Positions 46,749-57,224 of a stretch of DNA of 64,000 nucleotides are shown here, in pieces. The stretch's first letter is position 1. Each line of letters opens with the position of its first letter. Below the pieces are notes generated by a model that worked only from the letters and a program-made list of their open reading frames with translations, was not told where the DNA came from and searched no databases. This DNA comes from Cladorhizidae sp. MBARI D1340-BT2 (lineage: Eukaryota; Porifera; Demospongiae; Poecilosclerida; Cladorhizidae). The stretch covers positions 34,020,163 through 34,084,162 of the forward strand of contig JAQNBH010000015.1 in the NCBI GenBank assembly GCA_028752905.1, written 5' to 3'. The position numbers and the translations under genes are program-made.

Positions 46749-48160
46749 CCTAGCTCTATTGCCAAACACTCTTTTCCCACAGTGGAATATTGCTTCTCTC
46801 TCAGAAGGAACTTCATATTTCAGTATGCAATCAGGTGGTCATATACTTCGGCATCTCGCTGACCCAAGACTGCACCTATTCCCATTGGTCTGCAAGGTTA
46901 AGGGATTTGGTAAAGACTGGACCATGGAGAACTGTGTCCCTGCATAATAACTCCTTTAGTGTTTGAGCACATTGATTATCCCACCTTCATATGTGCCGAC
47001 TTCCTGGTGAGATATGCAGCTAGTTTGTATGAAGCAGCGATAAGAAACCATAATTCCCAGAACATTTGCACCTCCTCTTTGTCTTGGGGACTTCCAATGT
47101 CTTGATCACTGTCCCCTTAAATCGCACCCATTTGGTGTCCCAGATATGAGCAGTGACAAGCCCCCAACTGACATTTCCTGCTCTTCAGGGTTAATGCTGC
47201 CCCCTTATCCGACTGAATGTTACTCGCAAATGATCGAGATGATCCTCCCAGGTTTCACTGGTGATGACCAGATCATCAAGATAGACTCCTGCATATACCT
47301 CCATCCCACAGATCAGCTAGTCCATCAACCTCTGAAAGGTTGTTGGTGGCCATTTCAACCCAAATGGCATGAGAGTGAATTAGAGACCAACAGACCAAAT
47401 GGAGTGGCAAATGCTGTTGCTTCCAGCACTCCCTTTGCCAAAGGAACCTGCCAGTAGCCCCAAGTGAGGTCAAGAGTTGAGATGTGACCAAGTCTATTGA
47501 TACGGTTATCCATGCATGGCATTGGGTAGGCATCTTATTTTGTCACTGTATTCAGATGTCTATAGTCAACATAGGGTCTCAGTGGCTTATCTTTCTTCTT
47601 GATAAGTACTATTGTGACACTCTAGGGACTGTCTAAACGTTCGATAATGCCACTTGCCAACTCTTCTTGCACAGCGATATGCCTGAGGTAACATGTAAGG
47701 AGGAAGTCGAATCGGTTGAGTAGTACCCAAATAAAGTTCATTTTCCTAGATTCATTCCGGAACACTCCAAACTCCTCCAGTAGCGGACTCATCTCCATTT
47801 CTGTTGTTGGGTGAGATCATTGGTGTATTCTCATCCACCTCATTTCACACTGGTACATCTTCCTCCACATCTCCATCATGGGCTTCCTCTGGCACAAATC
47901 GATAGAAAGGGATACAAACAATCTTAACTTGTTCACATGAAGTATCCTGCATTTATTTTTGTGGCCCTCCATCTCCACAACGTAATCAACTTGCCCTACT
48001 TGCTTCACAGCATGGTAGGGTCCTTGCCACTGGGCAAGCAACTTGTGAGTGGAGGTGGAAAACAGTACAAGTTCTTGTGTGTACGTCCAAAACATCGAGA
48101 GTACAATTTTTGGTTGATTATTGGGAAAGTTATTGTAATACATATCAATTTTGACCATAA
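46749..48160 (-). pseudogene. Ty3/Gypsy relic G2b: integrase C-terminus then RT
   Basis: Minus strand: an integrase C-terminal module at 48158-47817 (STHKLLAQWQGPYHAVKQVG, HVNKLR). An RT core with several stops follows at about 47570-46850 (STLDLTWGYWQVPLAKG and VYAGVYLDDLVI). Last comes an RNase H start (REKQYSTVGKECLAIELGV) cut by the G2 LTR at 46748. Heavily decayed, but the integrase-RT-RNase H order is clear and independent of G2. Confidence 0.78.
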
Positions 48161-48500
48161 CTGGTAAGATAACCCTCTTCCATATCCCTCTTCTGCTTTA
48201 AATCACTATATATAATAGTGGTGGGTGTGTATATGTAAAAGGTTATAGAATTGGCAACGGTCTATATATGTGGCTACTGTCTTGATTCCTATCCATGTCC
48301 TTTTTTGTATCAATCATTCCAATATTAGTTTATCATGAATGCAAGCGAGTCCAGACTATTAATTTTTATGGTGTAGATGTAATAAAATGGTAATTTTTCC
48401 AGGTAAATGAAGTGTGGGTATCATAATTATTTGATCTTGATATTGTTGTACTGTTAAGGTCACCACATGTACAGCACAGTGAGACAGTAAATAATAATAA
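48161..48500. other. Short non-coding spacer with hairpin-repeat arm
   Basis: It joins G2b to the G3 LTR. AT-rich, no gene. Just before it, at about 48093-48136, lies an arm of the hairpin repeat seen at 30289-30442 (ACATCGAGAGTACAATTTTTGGTTGATTATT in part). Confidence 0.5.
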
Positions 48501-49048
48501 TGTAACAAAAATACCCTTCACTTAGAGAACACACTTTGGTTTCTAAGCTGATCCGCACTTTGTTAAGCACCAACCTATTCCTAGTTCCCCACTAGAACCT
48601 CAGTTAGCGACGAAATTAATCCACACACGGTATTAATTTACTCACCCTTACGAAAAGGTACTGTTGTATTTGATAAATCAAAATAGGCTAAACATAAGCC
48701 TCACAGTATACAACTCAATCAAACAAGTATACAATCAATCACTACAACAGTTCATAAAATCAGTATATCGTTCTAACTAACTCTCAGTTCTCTAGTTCTC
48801 TTTTATAATTTACGAGCTGATCCTCTCGACCACTAGCACGGGCGTCTTTGGAACTTCTAGAAGCTTTCCCTCCGTAAACTGTTCGACCTCGCCCTTTAAG
48901 TCGGGTGCGTTCCCTCTCGATGGTAAGTGCTTTACGAAGTCACTAATTACATGTTTGGTGGTTGTGGTCATGCCTTTTATGTTCTCCTTTTCAGGGACAT
49001 CCGGTTCCGTAATGACTTCGTGTTCACCAGTCAGAGTTTCCTCTGACA
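48501..49048 (-). repeat. 3-prime LTR of G3
   Basis: TGTCAGAGGAAACTC after the purine tract AAGGAGGGGGAAA, ending TTTTTGTTACA, about 548 bp. It contains TTATAAAAG near 48810. The RT-RNase H frame extends about 240 bp into it. Confidence 0.75.
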
Positions 49049-50384
49049 TTTCCCCCTCCTTAACACGAGAGCCCTGGTCTCGTGATAAACCATCCGCGTT
49101 CGCGTTCTTGGTACCGGCTCGATGTACAACATTAAACCGATAAGGTTGCAAGGCTAAAGCCCACCGAGCCAGTCTGCCATGGCTGTCCTTCATGCTGTTG
49201 AGGTGTATTAACGGGTTGTGGTCCGTTTCGATCTGGAAATCTGTGCCCTCCAAATAGATACGATAATGCTTAACACCTGCCACTATGGCCAATGCTTCCC
49301 GCTCTATAGCAGAGTAATTTCGTTCACGAGGTAGTAGCTTTCGCGACCCATAGGCAATGGGGTGCTCCTCTCCATCCATACCCATCTGGCTTAGAATATA
49401 TCCCAATCCCGTTGCAGAGGCATCTGTCTGCAATACAAATTTCTTTTTCCAATTAGGAGTCGTCAAGATAGGTTGGATCGTAAGAGCTTCTTTCAGGGCC
49501 ACAAAAGATTTCTCACATGACTCACTCCACTGCACCGTATTGGAGTGTCTCTTTCTGGTTAGCTCCGTCAGAGGGTTGGCTATTGTGGAGAACGCCGGTA
49601 TGAACCGACGGTAGTACCCCACCAAGCCTAAGAACGCTCTGACCTGCTTCTTTGTCTGGGGCTGCTGGTAACTTCTTACCGCTTCGATCTTCGCATCAAG
49701 CGGTTTGATCTTTCCTCCTCCTACCACATGTCCTAGGTAGGTGCACGAATTAACTGCAAAATTACACTTGGTTTCTTTAATGCGTAACCCCGCTGCTTTC
49801 AGTCTCTCAAACACCAGTGTCAGCTGCTTCATATGCTCCTCCCAGGTGGAGCTATGGATGAGGATATCATCCAGATAAGCATTCGCGAAACTCTGTAGGT
49901 TGACCAGTACATGATCCATCAGCCTCTGGAAGGTGGATGGAGTGGACACCAACCCGAATGGCATAGTCCTAAACTGATACTTTCCATACGGCGTAATGAA
50001 TGCCGTCTTCTCCCTGCTGTCCCGACTCACTGGCACCTGGTAATAGCCCTTGGTCAGATCTAACGTCGTGATGAACTTCGACCTGCCAATGTTGCTAATT
50101 AAATCGTCAATATGAGGAATGGGGTACGGATCTTTAGTCGTCACAGTGTTCAGTTTCCGGTAGTCCACGCACATCCTCTTCGACCCGTCCTTCTTCGGTA
50201 CTAAAACGATGGGGGCAGCCCAAGGGCTCTTGGATACCTCAATCACTCCTTGTTCTAGTAATATCTTTATCTCTTCTTGGAGATACTTTTGAGAGGTATG
50301 GGCCAACCTATATGGTGGTAAACGTATTGGTAGAGCATCACCCGTTGGAATGTCGTGCTCCACCAACGTTGTCCTCCCAGGCAC
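48810..50384 (-). CDS. G3 reverse transcriptase-RNase H, intact frame
   Basis: A 524-codon open frame, the longest intact coding sequence in the window. RT motifs: PWAAPIVLVPKKDGS, MCVDYRKLN, TLDLTKGYYQVP, MPFGLVSTPS and the catalytic NAYLDDILIH, then FLGLVGYYRRFIP. RNase H motifs: QTDASATGLGYIL, YSAIEREALAIV, ETDHNPLIHL and NADGLSRD. The last about 80 residues are encoded by the LTR. The frame begins right after a TAG that replaces a probable Gln, so this is part of a polyprotein rather than a natural start. All RT active-site residues are present. Confidence 0.88.
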   Translation of the reverse strand: MPGRTTLVEHDIPTGDALPIRLPPYRLAHTSQKYLQEEIKILLEQGVIEVSKSPWAAPIVLVPKKDGSKRMCVDYRKLNTVTTKDPYPIPHIDDLISNIGRSKFITTLDLTKGYYQVPVSRDSREKTAFITPYGKYQFRTMPFGLVSTPSTFQRLMDHVLVNLQSFANAYLDDILIHSSTWEEHMKQLTLVFERLKAAGLRIKETKCNFAVNSCTYLGHVVGGGKIKPLDAKIEAVRSYQQPQTKKQVRAFLGLVGYYRRFIPAFSTIANPLTELTRKRHSNTVQWSESCEKSFVALKEALTIQPILTTPNWKKKFVLQTDASATGLGYILSQMGMDGEEHPIAYGSRKLLPRERNYSAIEREALAIVAGVKHYRIYLEGTDFQIETDHNPLIHLNSMKDSHGRLARWALALQPYRFNVVHRAGTKNANADGLSRDQGSRVKEGEMSEETLTGEHEVITEPDVPEKENIKGMTTTTKHVISDFVKHLPSRGNAPDLKGEVEQFTEGKLLEVPKTPVLVVERISS

Positions 50385-50387
50385 ATC

Positions 50388-52014
50388 CTAGATAACATCA
50401 GCAAATTTTTCCTTTAATCTTGAGAGCTGACGATGCTGCTCATCAGAGAGAGATGGATTGATCTGTGGTTCTTGTTCGATCTCAAAGAGGTCATCTAGGT
50501 CGGTATCTGTGTCTTCTTGTGCCAGAAATACTGCTGCTGTGGGAGACATCCACTGCTTCATTGAGTTAATGTGGTATGTCTTGAGCCTCTTTCCGGTGGA
50601 TCCCGTGTCCACTTGGAATGTTACCTCAGTAATTTTCTGATGTAATAATGAATGGTCCCTGCCATTCGTTCATTAACTTCTTCTGCCTTCTGGGGCGGAA
50701 CACTAACACATGGTCACCAACATCGAAAACTTTCTCCGTAGCCTTCTTGTCATATTGAGCTTTCTGTTGGTCCTTGGCCTTCTTCTCATTCTGTGTTGCT
50801 ATCTCGTTCACAAGCTCCATATTCGACTTCATCAATGCAATGTGCTCAACAGCATCCACCGCACTTAGTTCTTCTTTCTCCTTCCAGAATCGGACAAGCT
50901 CGTCCAGCGGCATCTTCATCTCTCTCCCGAACAACAACTGGAATGGGGAGAATCCCGTAGAGCTATGCTTCGTCCCTCTGTACGCCCATAGAAGGAAGGG
51001 AAGGCACTTGTCCCATTCTATCTTGGAGTTCTGAGTTGCTTTTCTCAATAAACTCTTGAGGGTAGCATTGAACCTCTCCACCATACCGTCGGTCTGGGGG
51101 TGGTATGGGGAGGTTCTAATCTGCTTAATCCCTGTAGCATCACAGTATCGTCTCACGACCTTGGACATAAAATTGGTTCCGTTGTCGGACAATAACTCGG
51201 TTGGTACTCCCTGCCTGGCTGTCAACTCAATCAGGCAGTTCACTACTGTTTCTGCAGTAGTGTTCTTCAACGCGAAAGCCTCTGGCCACTTTGTCGCGTA
51301 GTCCATGACTACCAGGATGTACTTGTGCCCAGAAGAAGTTCTTTTGAGGGGGCCAAATACATCCATGGCAATCCTGTGGAAAGGGGTACCCATGATGGGC
51401 AGAGAGTGTAGGGGGGCTTTGACTAGAGTCGCTGGCTTCGCCTACTGGCAGATAGGGCAGGAGCTGCACATGAGCTTGATGTCTGCTGCAATCCCTGGCC
51501 AGTCCATCCGCTGTCTTATGGTATCCAGCGTCCTTTCCCGTCCAAAGTGTCCGGCTATGAGAGAGTTGTGGGCCAGCTGCATGACTTTCTCTCTTGCTGC
51601 CTTTGGTACCATCAATAAGTCTTTCCCATTCTGGAGATAGGGTCGCCTCGTTAGTAGTCCCTTTTTCCAAAAGTAGGGGCTGTTCTCTTCCTTGACTTTG
51701 CTTCGGACCTTTTCCAAGGTTGCATCTCTCCTTTGTTCTAGCTTGAACTGTTCCGGAGTAAAGGTGTCAATGGAGGCATCCTCTGTATCCTTGCTCTCCT
51801 TCAGCGAGGTAGACTCATTTCGACTGTTCTCAATCGCCAACTTCTCCGCTGGTTCTGTTTCGGTTCCTCCTTCCGCCGTGTCAATAGGGTGCACAACTGG
51901 GTCATCCTGCTCTTGTTGAAGGTCAGTATCCTTCTCGACCTGGGCTTGAGTCTTCAGTTGAGAACGGGTCGTCACCATCACTGACTCAGGGTTGGAAAGG
52001 GTCGACACCTTCAC
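50388..52014 (-). pseudogene. G3 linker and integrase
   Basis: Linker, zinc-binding module (HNSLIAGHFGRE, CSSCPICQ), one TAG stop, then the catalytic core with IAMDVFGPLK, LLSDNGTNF and MVERFNATLK (full D,D,E). It ends with the C-terminal module HVLVFRPRRQKKL and, after one frameshift (about 50626), YHINSMKQW. A short acidic linker leads to RT. Confidence 0.87.
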
Positions 52015-52038
52015 TGGCTCATATGGGGGAGTGGCTGA

Positions 52039-52420
52039 CTACACCTCCTCCTCCTCCCGGATATCTGCTTCCAGGACTTCCTTTACATACTTGGTGAACC
52101 TCGGGACATCCTGCCCCAATAGCATGTCTGCGGTCAGTTGATTGGACACTCCCACGGCGAGTTGACACTTTTTACCATCCAGTTCAACCATCACTCTAGC
52201 TGCTGGGAATAAGGTGTGCATGGAATTAGCTGTATCAAAAGGGATCTTCCATGATAAATAATCCTCTTTGTTCACCAGGTGAGCATGCACCACCGATTTA
52301 GTACAACCTGTATCAATGAGAGCTGTGATAGGGTGTCCGTTCACCTTGATGCATTTTGTCCATTTCAGTGGTCTTGGGTCTTGACTGACATTAGTCAAGT
52401 GAGCTCCTTCCTTCTTGTCT
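52039..52420 (-). pseudogene. G3 protease
   Basis: An aspartic protease with the active site ALIDTGCTKSVV and the end motif DMLLGQDVPRF, preceded by CKDKKEGAH, the tail of a zinc knuckle. Open until a TAG at about 52038. Truncated at its N-terminal side by the fold-back junction. Confidence 0.82.
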
Positions 52421-53185
52421 TTACACCACTCTGTACCCAGGCCTTATTCTCGACGAGAAGACAGGCCCAGGAAGCATCAGGAGGTGCCACTCACTCAGGA
52501 TAACATGGAGACTGAAGTCATTAACCCACTCACCGTCATAAGCGTATATATACGTCCAAACCACATAATTATCGGTGAAAAATCATTAAAAAATCAATCG
52601 TTTGGTTGTAAATTAAGATATGAATATTAAAAAAATAGCTCATTTCTTGCTCTACGTACGTGCCGAATATAAGAGCTGTACGGGTTCGGTAACTAAGGTA
52701 AAGTAAAATTGAAATCGCTGACCGTTCTCAAGTTGGAAATGACGGTCAGATTAAAGTTCTTTCTAGGATTCAAGACGATGACTACGTCCTATCATAGGAC
52801 GAAAGTAGCAGCTAGGAAGGTGAAGTAATCTATTCCTAACTTGGGAAGAGTAGCATTGATCCTGAAATTGTGCTATCGATGGGTGGGAGATACTTTTGGA
52901 CAATTTTCTCGCGAGAGCGGTGTCGCTCGATAGTCTGTTTGGGCGGAGGAGAGTCTAGCAGTGACGAAGAAAACTAGGCTAGTGAGTTTTGTTTACTTGC
53001 TAGCTAAGTAGCTAGCAAGGAAAGCATGTTCTGGATAGAATGGTTTAGCTGTTCTTTCGTGGTACAATATATAAATTCATTAGGTCGAGGAGGCAATACT
53101 TTTTGTTTATGTTGACATTATTCTTTTTAGGTATGGTGCAACCAACCCCTTCACTGTCACCCTTCCTCATAGCCACTTCTTGTGG
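52421..53185 (+). repeat. Left arm of fold-back (inverted copy)
   Basis: The reverse complement of 56460-57224. Its outer 100 bp duplicates G6 gag sequence in inverted orientation; its inner part, from TTAA at 52521, duplicates the piggyBac-like end. The inner edge at 53185 abuts mitochondrial-like DNA. Confidence 0.92.
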
Positions 53186-53274
53186 CCATATCGTTATTAT
53201 TTAAATTATCGGCGGCCCCCTTTCATATGTGGGCTCCCGATGTGTATGAGGGCGCGCCTACCATAAGTACCGCT
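53186..53274 (+). pseudogene. nad2: Nuclear mitochondrial insert: nad2 fragment
   Basis: Eighty-nine bases encode, in one open frame, [18 protein letters not shown] followed by YEGAPTIST, the conserved core of NADH dehydrogenase subunit 2. The motif belongs to non-bilaterian (and plant or bacterial) ND2. GC content is higher than around it. It starts exactly at the inner edge of the fold-back arm, as expected for filler DNA captured during break repair. Too short to function; a copy of the organism's own mitochondrial gene is the simplest source. Confidence 0.8.
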
Positions 53275-53720
53275 CCTCCAACACTTCCACAATCTCTTAC
53301 CAAACAGAACCTACATCTCTTCCCTCCTCTTCTCCAGCTTCCTCCATCCCATATCTCTCCATAATCCCATGCAGCTACTGTAGTATTTCTCCCAACCATC
53401 TCCGACTCACTCTCATCCATGCTTATTCCTAACTTCTTTCAAACATTACGTCCTCCTGACCACCACGCTTAGGCTGTGGCTGCATATTCCAAAATATATC
53501 TCACTAGTAGATCCTACACCATTCTTCCTCTGTTTACTTCCACCTGCCCACTCACTCTACTCATCCATGACCTTGCCAACCCAACCCACTCTTCTGCCTT
53601 CTTTGCCATCTTCAAACCCTTACGTTCCTATCAAAGCATATTCACAAGTACTTGAATTCTTCTACCTTTTCCAATAATATCCTCACCAATCCTTCAATTC
53701 ACTCCTGATTTTTTCTTCTA
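53275..53720 (-). other. Pyrimidine-rich segment, possible LINE relic
   Basis: On the minus strand a short VEEFKYL reading near 53650, and purine-rich sequence with stops, recalls the 3-prime part of some LINE polyproteins. The evidence is weak and no further motif is visible. Otherwise unassigned. Confidence 0.2.
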
Positions 53721-53725
53721 TTCTC

Positions 53726-54240
53726 ATGGGCCCGCTACATAGCATGTCTCATGCTAAAGGGCGAGACTTTCAGTGGATGGTGCAACTTCAGTCAGCCTTC
53801 GACTCAACAAAGCATGCTTTGGCTTCTGCGACCCTACTTGTACACCCCAGCAGCACGGCCACCACGTGCCTCACTGTGGATGCATCTGACTTAGCAGTGG
53901 GAGGGGGGGGGGGGGGGAGATGTCCTGGAGCAGTTCCTGCTGGAAGCCACTAGCTTTCTTTTCTCGGAAGCTGGACAAGGCACAGAAAAATTACAGCACC
54001 TTTGAACGTGAACTTTTGGCAATGTACGCTACAGTTAAACATTTTAGCTATTTCATTGAGGGTCGCCAATTTCATATCTACACTGACCACAAGCCCCTGA
54101 CATTTGCCTTTGCCAGTAGCTCGGAACACAGGACCCCACGACAACAATGGCACCTAGCCTGTATAGCTGAGTATACCACAGATGTGCGACATGTTCCTGG
54201 CTGAGACAATTCAGTCGCAGATGCCCTCTCCTGTGTGGAT
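53726..54240 (+). pseudogene. G5 RNase H, disrupted by poly-G expansion
   Basis: It reads LTVDASDLAVGG, then a G15 tract (53903-53917) where one or two glycines are expected, then in a shifted frame PLAFFSRKLDKAQ, YSTFERELLAMY and YTDHKPLTFA. A stop lies at about 54202. The tract looks like an expanded GGA/GGT Gly codon and itself breaks the frame. Confidence 0.75.
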
Positions 54241-54489
54241 CTCAACACCAACACAACGTGCATGGCAGTCAGTTGCCCGGACATTAACTTTCTGGGGCAT
54301 GGCTTGGGCACAGCAAGAAGATACTGAGATACGCGCTTAATGCACTGCCATCACTCGATTAGTCTTAAATGACCTACCAATTCAAGGTTCAAACGTGACT
54401 CTACTCTGCGACACCTCCACCGGGTCGCACGACCCATTGTCCCCCTCGCGTGGCGATGAATAATTTTTTATGCAATCCATAACCTGGCA

Positions 54490-55548
54490 AACCCTGGCAT
54501 TAAGACACAGAGGAAGATGGTGACAGCACATTTTGTGTGGCATGGTGTTAACAAACAAGAGGGCATCTGGGCCAGAGTGTGTGTGTCATGCCAAAAAGCA
54601 AAGGTTCAGCGGCATGTGACCACTCCACTACAGCATGGAATACTTCCAGATCGTCGCTTCCAACAAATTCACGTCGATATTGTGGGACCACTGCCCATTT
54701 CTCAAGGTAAAACTTACCTATTCACTATCATTGATCGCTACACACGGTGGCCAGAAGCTATACCAATGGCGGACGCTACAGCCACTTCATGTGCCCATAC
54801 CCTTCTCTTTCAGCATATTGCACGATTTGGAGCAGACATCACCTCCGACAGGGGGCCACAATTTACCTCAACCCTTTGGATGGCCCTGAATACATTACTG
54901 GGGATGCATCACCATTGCACGACTGCTAACCATCCGCAAGCAAATGGAATTGTGGAACACTTTCACAGGCAGTTAAAATCAAAGCCCGGCTGACTTGGGC
55001 CTGCATGGATGGATGAGCTTCCATTGGTCCAACTCAGTCTCCGCGCAGCTCCCAAGGAAGCCCTAAGATGCTCACCATCTGAACTGGTCTATGGAACAAC
55101 CATCCGCCTTCCTGGAGAGTTCTTTGTCGCAACGTCAGGTATTCAGCCAGAAGCGTCCGATTTCCTTACCCACCAACGTATGACCATGGCTGGACTGAGA
55201 CCAAAGGAGACAGCACATCATCACCATGGCATCACATACATGCCAAAGGACTTGCAGAGCTGCACCTTTGTGTGTGTCCATCACGATGCACAATTTAGAG
55301 TACTTGAGAGGTCAGCCAAGTATTTCACATTGGATCTCAATGGCAGACGGGACACAGTATCAGTTGATCGCCTTAAACCTGCATTCTTGGATGCTAATTT
55401 CGGCATTCACGAGTTGCTCACATCACAGCAAACTGATCGGACACCAGTTCAGCTACCTCAGGAGCAACCGAAAATCCCTCAGGTGGTTAATGACCACACC
55501 AACCACCCACTACGCATTGTCCGAAGTAGAAAGGGCCGACTACTCTGA
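54490..55548 (+). pseudogene. G5 integrase
   Basis: Zinc-binding remnant (HFVWHGVNKQ, CVSCQKAK) and catalytic core with HVDIVGPLP, ITSDRGPQF and NGIVEHFHRQLK (D,D,E). A TGA breaks it at about 54991. The frame 55009-55548 carries the C-terminal part (SPSELVYGTTIRLPGEF, VSVDRLKPAF). Non-functional. Confidence 0.78.
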
Positions 55549-55786
55549 CTTCCAGCCAAGCTGCATGCTACCGTGGCTTGAGCCACTGGGGGGAGCTCTG
55601 TGGCGGCTTGGATTTTACCGCCAACTTTATCGAATTATTCTAATTAATCATGCAAGTTATTCTTTGACCCTTTACCAATATATGGTTTTGTTCTGAACAT
55701 CAAATAAAAACTTTCCTGTCAAATTAGGAGTCCCATTTCTGGACTCCTTATACCATGATGGTTGGAGTTGCCCATCTGCTTTGGGC

Positions 55787-57124
55787 TTAACCCTTCCACC
55801 GTTGACTTTATTTTGAAAAATTACAAAAAATTGACTCGCATAAACATATGCAATGCTATTTCAGCAAAGGTTGACTAAAGTCCTTAGCAACCATAGTTCA
55901 CATGAAAGCCCTTGTAATGACCAACATTGTGGTAACCTACAGTTGCCATAGAAACAAACCACAATGCCATGAATCTAATTAGAAGTTTTGAGTTCTGGTT
56001 TCACAGATAATTAACAATTGTATATAGTAATATGATATATGTACGTGCACACACGTATATGGCCTTATTTCATTTCCCCCTCTAGTATGGTATATAATCA
56101 AGGTGTTTTCAGCCACTCAGACAGTGATGGAGGCTTGATAAGATAATGGCCAGCAACATACAAGAAGACATCATTGTGCCACACTACCACACACTACCAC
56201 AATGTAATGTATAGACACCATATAGGAATATATATTTTCACATTTCATTTACTCTTATAACACTTGGTACACAACGTATGTAGCATCAAACATGACTGGT
56301 ACAAGAAGCCATTGAGGTATCCAAATGATACTGGAAGTTACTTGACTACGTGTACTCGGACGTGCAAGTTGACTACTCCTAGCTCTACTACTGCCCCTAG
56401 TTCTGCGACTATGCTGACCAACAGGCCTTGAATGAGTATGAACCGAAGGAGTATGAACTCCACAAGAAGTGGCTATGAGGAAGGGTGACAGTGAAGGGGT
56501 TGGTTGCACCATACCTAAAAAGAATAATGTCAACATAAACAAAAAGTATTGCCTCCTCGACCTAATGAATTTATATATTGTACCACGAAAGAACAGCTAA
56601 ACCATTCTATCCAGAACATGCTTTCCTTGCTAGCTACTTAGCTAGCAAGTAAACAAAACTCACTAGCCTAGTTTTCTTCGTCACTGCTAGACTCTCCTCC
56701 GCCCAAACAGACTATCGAGCGACACCGCTCTCGCGAGAAAATTGTCCAAAAGTATCTCCCACCCATCGATAGCACAATTTCAGGATCAATGCTACTCTTC
56801 CCAAGTTAGGAATAGATTACTTCACCTTCCTAGCTGCTACTTTCGTCCTATGATAGGACGTAGTCATCGTCTTGAATCCTAGAAAGAACTTTAATCTGAC
56901 CGTCATTTCCAACTTGAGAACGGTCAGCGATTTCAATTTTACTTTACCTTAGTTACCGAACCCGTACAGCTCTTATATTCGGCACGTACGTAGAGCAAGA
57001 AATGAGCTATTTTTTTAATATTCATATCTTAATTTACAACCAAACGATTGATTTTTTAATGATTTTTCACCGATAATTATGTGGTTTGGACGTATATATA
57101 CGCTTATGACGGTGAGTGGGTTAA
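55787..57124. mobile_element. piggyBac-like non-autonomous element
   Basis: TTAA at both ends (55787-55790 and 57121-57124), with terminal motifs CCCTTCCACCGT and, inverted, CCCACTCACCGT. Both fit piggyBac-type ends (TTAACCC). Length 1338 bp. An inner minus-strand stretch reads ESSSDEEN then stops, which could be a transposase N-terminal remnant; no DDD core is present. The two flanks come from different elements (G5 LTR on one side, G6 gag on the other), so the element sits at a recombination junction or on a rearranged target. Confidence 0.65.
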
Positions 57125-57224
57125 TGACTTCAGTCTCCATGTTATCCTGAGTGAGTGGCACCTCCTGATGCTTCCTGGGCCTGTCTTCTCGTCGAGAATA
57201 AGGCCTGGGTACAGAGTGGTGTAA
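56460..57224 (-). repeat. Right arm of fold-back
   Basis: The reverse complement of 52421-53185. It comprises the outer half of the piggyBac-like element plus 100 bp of G6 gag. Since gag continues uninterrupted past 57224, this arm is the original and the left arm the inverted copy. Confidence 0.92.

Larger units (their letters stand above)
48501..52420 (-). mobile_element. Ty3/Gypsy element G3, Gmr1-like order, best preserved
   Basis: Minus strand: protease (52420-52039), linker and integrase (52014-50388), RT-RNase H (50384-48810), 3-prime LTR (48501-49048). Only about three in-frame stops and one frameshift interrupt it. The 5-prime end (gag, 5-prime LTR) is missing: it stops at 52420, at the tail of a zinc knuckle (WCKDKK), where the fold-back structure begins. 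The gag beyond the fold-back (G6) has an unrelated leader, so may not belong to G3. Confidence 0.88.
53721..55786 (+). mobile_element. Ty3/Gypsy fragment G5, conventional RNase H-integrase order
   Basis: Plus strand: RNase H (about 53726-54240), integrase (54490-55548), purine tract CTGGGGGGAG and the start of a 3-prime LTR (from 55599, TGTGGCGGC). The LTR is cut at TTAA (55787) by the piggyBac-like element. Integrase follows RNase H, unlike G1-G3. No RT or gag is left. Confidence 0.8.
52421..57224. mobile_element. Fold-back structure with 765-bp inverted arms
   Basis: The arms 52421-53185 and 56460-57224 are reverse complements of identical length with no difference seen in the parts compared. 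Each arm has 100 bp of gag sequence, then TTAA, then 661 bp of a piggyBac-like element end. The 3274-bp centre holds a nad2 scrap, an unassigned segment, a Gypsy fragment (G5) and the rest of the piggyBac-like element. Because the inverted copy includes gag flank beyond the transposon end, this was not made by simple transposition. Confidence 0.85.

Noticed and set aside
35105..52420. Envelope gene making any of these elements retrovirus-like
   Set aside because: No frame with signal peptide and transmembrane segment follows the last pol domain in any element; RNase H runs straight into the LTR.
53182..53364. Functional nad2 or complex I gene
   Set aside because: Only about 29 residues of the ND2 core are present; the frame then runs into unrelated sequence.
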